Assembly: GCA_964599375.1 (NCBI GenBank)
Contig: CAZREW010000006.1
Span: 1 to 64,000, forward strand
Length of the DNA: 64,000 bases
Source of the DNA: JAUWCL01 sp964599375
GTDB taxonomy: Bacteria; Krumholzibacteriota; Krumholzibacteriia; Krumholzibacteriales; Krumholzibacteriaceae
Direction: 5' to 3'
Shown: one piece after another, positions 59,622 through 64,000 of the stretch
Layout: every line of letters begins with the position of its first letter
Numbering within the stretch: the first letter of the stretch is position 1
The notes under the pieces: generated by a model
Database searches by the model: none
Told to the model about the DNA's origin: nothing
What the model saw: only the letters and a program-made list of their open reading frames with translations
Position numbers and translations under genes: made by a program

Positions 59622-62600
59622 ATGGTTGAGAAGTATGGATTTCCTTTAAGGTACAGCAAGTTATCGACACTGGGTTCTGGTGGAATCGGAACGGTTTTCA
59701 AAGCTTTCGACTCCCAACTTGACAAAGAAATCGCCATAAAGATTCTGAATAATCTAGATCGCGATCTATCAGCTTCTTTAGAGAACGAATTCTCCACGCT
59801 GATCTCGCTGAACCATCCCAATTTGATAAAGGTATATGATTTCGGTCAGAGTGATTCAGGGCATTCATACTTCACTATGGATTTAATTCATGGGCAAAAT
59901 TTAAATGATTATTTCTCATCTTCTTTGAAAGTCAGTTCTACCACTGATATTCTCGTGGGCATTCTTGATGCCCTTAGCTATTTGTCAAAAAGAAACATAA
60001 TACACGGAGATATCAAACCTGAGAACATACTCATTCCTGATGGAAACGATTCACACCCAGTGCTTGTAGATTTTGGGCTTGCTCTTATTGCAGATTCAAA
60101 TCAAGACAAAGTGTTCGGGACACCAAGATTTCTTGCTCCGGAGATCCTGTTATCAAAACAGTATTCCTCAAAAAGCGATCTTTATGCTCTTGGACACACA
60201 TTTATAGAAAGCTTAACAAAGCACAAGACAGTACTTGCTCATGAGTTGACTGATAGTTATCTAAGCGATGCATATGAATCTCTATGTTACCTCTTCGAAG
60301 AGAGGGACATTGAATATCCGAGGAATCTAGCTTCATTCATTGTCAGTCTCTCCAATCCATCTCTTTCTTTACGTCCAGACACTATTTCACAAGCTATTCT
60401 TAAACTATCGACAATTTCTACGCCTTCATGCGAAGCAAACACAATTCTTAACCCTGAATACGTTGCTCGAGAAGAAATCGACAATTCTATTGAAATATTT
60501 ATAGATAAGAACAGTTTTGACAATAGATCTCTTTTACTTGAAGGCCCTATTGGTACCGGAAAGAGAACACTGATGGGAAGAGCTATCAGTAAAGCTCAGT
60601 TATTGAAATTCAAGGTTTTAATGTATAGCGATATTCCTGAAGAAAGATTCTCTCTAAATGTTTTTATAGATTCGCTCTCAATGAATCTGCCTGCTCCGCT
60701 GAGTAATAATTTGTTTGAACAACACAACCGACTTTTAAATAGCATCAAGAAGGCTGAAGCAACTCCAGACCTTGATAACCTGGGAGTAATTTATAGCAAT
60801 ATCATTGAACATATTTCGCTCCTTTCAAAGGAACAGCCGGTATTAATCGTTATTCCAAACATCGAAAGTCATGGAACTGATACCTTAAGATTTATCAAGC
60901 ACTTAGTAGACGAAATAGACTATCTCGGCGCGAAGGCAAAGATTCTCTTATCTCATTCAACAGATCACATTCGTGACAACACTTTTTACGAACAACTAAG
61001 TTCGCTTAAACACAATCTATCTCTCCTACATATTCGAGGATTTAGTGCATCAGAAATAAAACAGTACTGTCACAATATTTTTGGATGCGATTTGTTTACA
61101 AATGGAGAAATCAATTCCTTTTTGTCTATCACAAATGGGAATCCTCAATATCTTTTCGACTACTTAAACTACCTGATAATGAACGGAATCATTACTAAGA
61201 ATGAGCGAACATATTATGCGGACCATAAACAAATAAATAGGACATATTCTCTGACTAGAAATGATGTAATCGTTGATAGTATAATTTCTCATTTACTCCC
61301 TGATGAATTGCATTTCCTTCAATTACTTTCTATTTATGATTATCCAATTGACATCACTCATATGAAATTTTTTATCTCCTATGATCTGCCAACTATAATC
61401 GATACTTGTGAAATTGCATCATTAATAGAAACGCACAACGGCATAATATGTTTGAAGTCCCCAGCCTTTAAATATCACCTCAATAATAATATTAATGATT
61501 CTTTACAAATATCGCTTAATCGAATCCTTGCTGATTATTCAGTTAAAGCTAACCCAAATAACTACGCATTAATAGCAAATCATTATATCAAGGCGCATGC
61601 AATAGATGAGGCCTATGAATACGCAACCAGAGCATATGAAAAGCACCTTGCGCAACATGAGTATTATTCAGCCTATAATCTATTTGTTTCTCTTAGTAAT
61701 TTGATTGAAGACATTAATAGTACAGAGATCAAAATTGATATATTGGAAAAATTGAGTTCTCTGGAGTTCACACTGGGGTATTCAGACGATTCTCTAAATA
61801 ACTATTTAAAGCTAATAGATATATCTACTGACCAAATTTCTATTGCTAGGTATTACAACAAAATCGGGCGTATAGAGCGCTACTTCAGAGGAAATACGAA
61901 TAAGGCAGTCGAATATTTTAATCGTGCTCTTGACATAGCCAAAAAGAATGCAGCAACTGAAGTTGAAGCCGAGGCATTGCTGTCTCTTGGACTCGCATTA
62001 CAAAATGCTTCGTTTGTGGAAGCATCAGCCGATCTTTCTAAAGGAATTCTTTTAAATCAATATGTTCGTGCTTTAGGAATAGCTATGCAATTGTACACTT
62101 TTTCAGGGAATTCAGAGAAATGCCAAACAATTGAGGTAGAACTTGATAGGTACCTCTCAACCGATGATCCAACTATTCTTTCATATATATACGATGCAAA
62201 ATACCTATACTCATTCTATACAGGTGTCTATTCGGTAGCTGACACCATGCTTCGAAACCTTATCGATCTTGCAAAACGCTCATTTAATGAAACGGCGCGC
62301 ATCCGACACCTGAATGCTCTGGGAAGCATATATTACTCTCAAGGCAAATTTAGGCTCCAAATCGATACATTAAGGAATGCTTATCATCTTGTTAATAAAT
62401 ATCAATTCCCCCTGCATAGAATACTGACTCTTTCCAACATGGCATTAGCCCATGTTGCACTTGCAGAATATTCAATAGCCATTCGGTTGATTATCGAAGT
62501 TAGATCATACGCAGAAAAGCATAAGTTGTCTAATATACCAACTTACCATTATTCTATTGGAGCTGGAGCATTCATGCCACTCGGCAAACTACAAAACGTT

Positions 62601-63218
62601 AATTTTCATAGATATCTAGAGTTGCTCAAGGAAACAGCGGAAAAGTCCAAAAATATTATCAGCCTTGGCCACATGGATCTTAAATATGGAGACTATTACT
62701 ACTTTGCAGATCAGTCCAATGATTCGAAGAAACATTATTTAAAGTCAATCGACATTTTTCGAACCACGAACGCCAAAGACGACATGCTGGAGGCTTTGCT
62801 GAAGCTTTCGCTTGTGCACAGGAACATTAACGATCACAAAATGGCGCATGACTATGCGAGGCAAGCGGCGAAGATATTCAGGGAGATTAATTGCGGGTAT
62901 CTGAAGCCGCTGTACAGCTATGTCATGGCGTTGAACGAGTGCCACGATGATCCCGAGTCCCTGGCCCCGATGCTGGAGGCGATAAACGTCTCCAGGGCAT
63001 TCGGGACCAGGGAGTGGACATGGCAGATCCAGTTTCACCTGGCGCGGCTGTACAGAGAGGCTGGCGACATCTCCAATTCAGTGAAATACTGCAGGGAATC
63101 GATCAACACCCTCAAGGAGATAACCGAATCGTTCGACGATCCGGACCAGACATCCTCCTACCTGCAGGTGCCGCTCAGGCGTCAGGTCTTCGATTTCGTG
63201 AAGTCCTTGAGATCCTGA
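59622..63218 (+). CDS. PknK-like Ser/Thr kinase with AAA/STAND-type ATPase and TPR repeats
   Basis: 1198 residues from ATG 59622; an earlier TTG would start inside the terminator stem and is unlikely. The kinase domain (about 10-265) has glycine loop GSGGIGTV, AIK (Lys40), HGDIKPEN (catalytic loop with Gly for Arg of HRD), DFG (150) and APE (172). An ATPase follows with Walker A GPIGTGKRT (308). From about 650 to the end lie TPR-type helices. This kinase-ATPase-TPR order is that of PknK-like regulators. Cytoplasmic; no membrane segment. Bases up to about 62760 are AT-rich (about 28-35% G+C in sampled lines) with foreign codon use; the last 450 bases rise to 50-62%. No clear ribosome binding site. 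Confidence 0.88.
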   Translation: MVEKYGFPLRYSKLSTLGSGGIGTVFKAFDSQLDKEIAIKILNNLDRDLSASLENEFSTLISLNHPNLIKVYDFGQSDSGHSYFTMDLIHGQNLNDYFSSSLKVSSTTDILVGILDALSYLSKRNIIHGDIKPENILIPDGNDSHPVLVDFGLALIADSNQDKVFGTPRFLAPEILLSKQYSSKSDLYALGHTFIESLTKHKTVLAHELTDSYLSDAYESLCYLFEERDIEYPRNLASFIVSLSNPSLSLRPDTISQAILKLSTISTPSCEANTILNPEYVAREEIDNSIEIFIDKNSFDNRSLLLEGPIGTGKRTLMGRAISKAQLLKFKVLMYSDIPEERFSLNVFIDSLSMNLPAPLSNNLFEQHNRLLNSIKKAEATPDLDNLGVIYSNIIEHISLLSKEQPVLIVIPNIESHGTDTLRFIKHLVDEIDYLGAKAKILLSHSTDHIRDNTFYEQLSSLKHNLSLLHIRGFSASEIKQYCHNIFGCDLFTNGEINSFLSITNGNPQYLFDYLNYLIMNGIITKNERTYYADHKQINRTYSLTRNDVIVDSIISHLLPDELHFLQLLSIYDYPIDITHMKFFISYDLPTIIDTCEIASLIETHNGIICLKSPAFKYHLNNNINDSLQISLNRILADYSVKANPNNYALIANHYIKAHAIDEAYEYATRAYEKHLAQHEYYSAYNLFVSLSNLIEDINSTEIKIDILEKLSSLEFTLGYSDDSLNNYLKLIDISTDQISIARYYNKIGRIERYFRGNTNKAVEYFNRALDIAKKNAATEVEAEALLSLGLALQNASFVEASADLSKGILLNQYVRALGIAMQLYTFSGNSEKCQTIEVELDRYLSTDDPTILSYIYDAKYLYSFYTGVYSVADTMLRNLIDLAKRSFNETARIRHLNALGSIYYSQGKFRLQIDTLRNAYHLVNKYQFPLHRILTLSNMALAHVALAEYSIAIRLIIEVRSYAEKHKLSNIPTYHYSIGAGAFMPLGKLQNVNFHRYLELLKETAEKSKNIISLGHMDLKYGDYYYFADQSNDSKKHYLKSIDIFRTTNAKDDMLEALLKLSLVHRNINDHKMAHDYARQAAKIFREINCGYLKPLYSYVMALNECHDDPESLAPMLEAINVSRAFGTREWTWQIQFHLARLYREAGDISNSVKYCRESINTLKEITESFDDPDQTSSYLQVPLRRQVFDFVKSLRS

Positions 63219-63550
63219 TCCTGGTCCGCGTATCTTCTGGTCCTCAGGAAGGGCGCAACGAATGAGCTGACAAGTATCAACGCGCCCGCGGACAACGTGT
63301 CTTCCACGAACATGCTTGCCACTATTGCGATAATAAGGACCGTCATCGACCATCGATATCCCTTTAACCGCCTGATGACACCCCTCGAGGTGAAATCGCC
63401 GAACAGGAAGAGCGACAGAGCCAGCAGCGGCATAAGGAACAGGTACATCCTTTCACCGGACATACTGCTCGAACTCAGCAGGTCGACTGTCACTATCAGG
63501 ATGAAACAGAACAGGTAGCAATAGACGAATCTTGTTGAAGTCTTCATCAT
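63182..63550 (-). CDS. Small multi-span membrane protein, possible immunity or partner protein
   Basis: 122 residues with about four membrane helices (FVYCYLFCFILIVTVDLL, YLFLMPLLALSLFLFG, MTVLIIAIVASMFV, GALILVSSFVAPFL) and a charged C-terminal tail. No family recognised. Its ATG touches the stop of the cysteine-rich gene (TGA then ATG), so the two are translated together. Its end overlaps the kinase gene on the other strand by 37 bases. Immunity to a bacteriocin-like product is one reading; it is not shown by sequence. Confidence 0.65.
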   Translation of the reverse strand: MMKTSTRFVYCYLFCFILIVTVDLLSSSSMSGERMYLFLMPLLALSLFLFGDFTSRGVIRRLKGYRWSMTVLIIAIVASMFVEDTLSAGALILVSSFVAPFLRTRRYADQDQDLKDFTKSKT

Positions 63551-64000
63551 TCACCAACCCATATATACGGTAAAGGCGCAAGAGATCATCGCCACGACCA
63601 GGGATCCGGTACAGCATTTGGCCGTGCAGGGGCCCCAGGCGGGCCCGGTGATCCAGCATACCGTCGCGCATCCCGAGCAGCCGGCAACAAACCGGCCGGT
63701 GACACACCGCCAGTAACGCTTGCTGGCTTCGCTTCGCTCGATGAGCTCGAGCTTGAGACCCTGGCTAGCCTCATCACCGAGCATCGAAAGACCGGTCCTT
63801 TCATCTATCGGATGGGCGATCTGGTATTCTTCACATTCGTAGTACTCGGCGGCCGTGACCGCGCATCCCTCATCACCGCGGAAATATTCGATAATGGCAA
63901 CCCTGGAATCATCCCCCGGGACCGAGCATGGGATAAGCGTCATGTGCCCGATCTTTCCCGTGGCCGGATCGACTGCCTTGAAGTGGGCCGCGTCGCCGGA
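63551..64000 (-). CDS. Cysteine-rich, halocin-C8-like C-terminal domain protein (5' end outside window)
   Basis: An open frame runs from beyond base 64000 to the TGA at 63551; 149 residues are visible. The last about 55 residues are hydrophobic and cysteine-rich: CVTGRFVAGCSGCATVC, then GPCTAKCCTGSLVVAM and a final Cys. This gives an order C-x9-C-x2-C-x3-C-x8-C-x3-C-C-x9-C. That pattern recalls the C-terminal peptide of halocin C8-type proteins, whose mature bacteriocin is cut from a longer precursor. The part before it (VAIIEYFRGDEGCAVTAAEY) is soluble. A coupled membrane protein follows. An ATG at 63943 exists but the frame stays open upstream. Confidence 0.6.
   Translation of the reverse strand, partial: SGDAAHFKAVDPATGKIGHMTLIPCSVPGDDSRVAIIEYFRGDEGCAVTAAEYYECEEYQIAHPIDERTGLSMLGDEASQGLKLELIERSEASKRYWRCVTGRFVAGCSGCATVCWITGPAWGPCTAKCCTGSLVVAMISCAFTVYMGW

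Noticed and set aside
1..64000. CRISPR arrays, tRNA/rRNA genes, insertion sequences, integrases
   Set aside because: No regularly spaced repeats, tRNA T-loop/acceptor patterns, rRNA blocks or transposase motifs were seen on either strand; a covariance-model and profile scan would be needed to exclude short ones.

Overview
The window is G+C-rich chromosomal DNA (about 60-65% by eye) from a Gram-negative, two-membrane bacterium. Diderm markers are KdsB (Kdo activation), Lnt, a BamA/TamA-type outer-membrane protein, an OmpA-type remnant and several lipoproteins. The NFPNPFNP-type FlgD-like C-terminal domain on a six-heme cytochrome is typical of FCB-group lineages. A candidate phylum such as Krumholzibacteriota, Eisenbacteria or Latescibacterota is my inference; there is no rRNA in the window to test it. 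Most genes on the left half lie on the minus strand in tight operons with 1-4 base overlaps.

Left part (1-21000): housekeeping. Reading in the minus direction there is truA with its own promoter. Next comes a long operon with a good sigma-70 promoter at 20135-20163: transaldolase, HtrA-like protease, purB, purL, purQ, a double-length PurS-like protein, purF, tldD, a TIGR03960-type radical SAM protein and RNase G. Beyond it lie a small stress membrane protein, an OmpA-tail fragment, rplU-rpmA (own promoter and terminator), a metallo-beta-lactamase-fold hydrolase, two-subunit class I fumarase, kdsB and pyrG (cut by the window edge).

Middle part (21700-49600): mixed transport, protein-quality and envelope genes. 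These are a C69 dipeptidase divergent from a HEAT-repeat/cyclophilin fusion, an NSS amino-acid transporter with a tiny MetS-like partner, a Nudix hydrolase, a putative metallopeptidase lipoprotein, a Lon-like protease, a SpoIIE-type phosphatase divergent from a DUF362/polyferredoxin pair, an HDAC-Pcm-AlaX cluster, a CHR transporter, a BamA-like protein, a polyprenol-kinase-like protein and Lnt. Two small secreted proteins share the same C-terminal motif. A six-heme cytochrome overlaps tail to tail with a sigma-54 activator.

Right part (49700-64000): the accessory and most unusual part. It carries an OPT transporter with a PqqD-like protein, a lipoprotein built of five pseudopilin-head-like modules behind a sigma-54-like promoter, and two overlapping lipoprotein genes, one a TIG/HExxH peptidase. 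Then comes a candidate signalling locus: a sigma-54 activator with a degenerate receiver, a textbook -24/-12 promoter, a ZU5-like lipoprotein, and a PknK-like kinase/ATPase/TPR protein. The kinase gene is AT-rich over its first about 3.1 kb and GC-rich in its last about 450 bases. The window closes with a cysteine-rich, halocin-C8-like reading frame coupled to a small multi-span membrane protein, a possible bacteriocin/immunity pair.

No rRNA, tRNA, CRISPR array, transposase or integrase was recognised.
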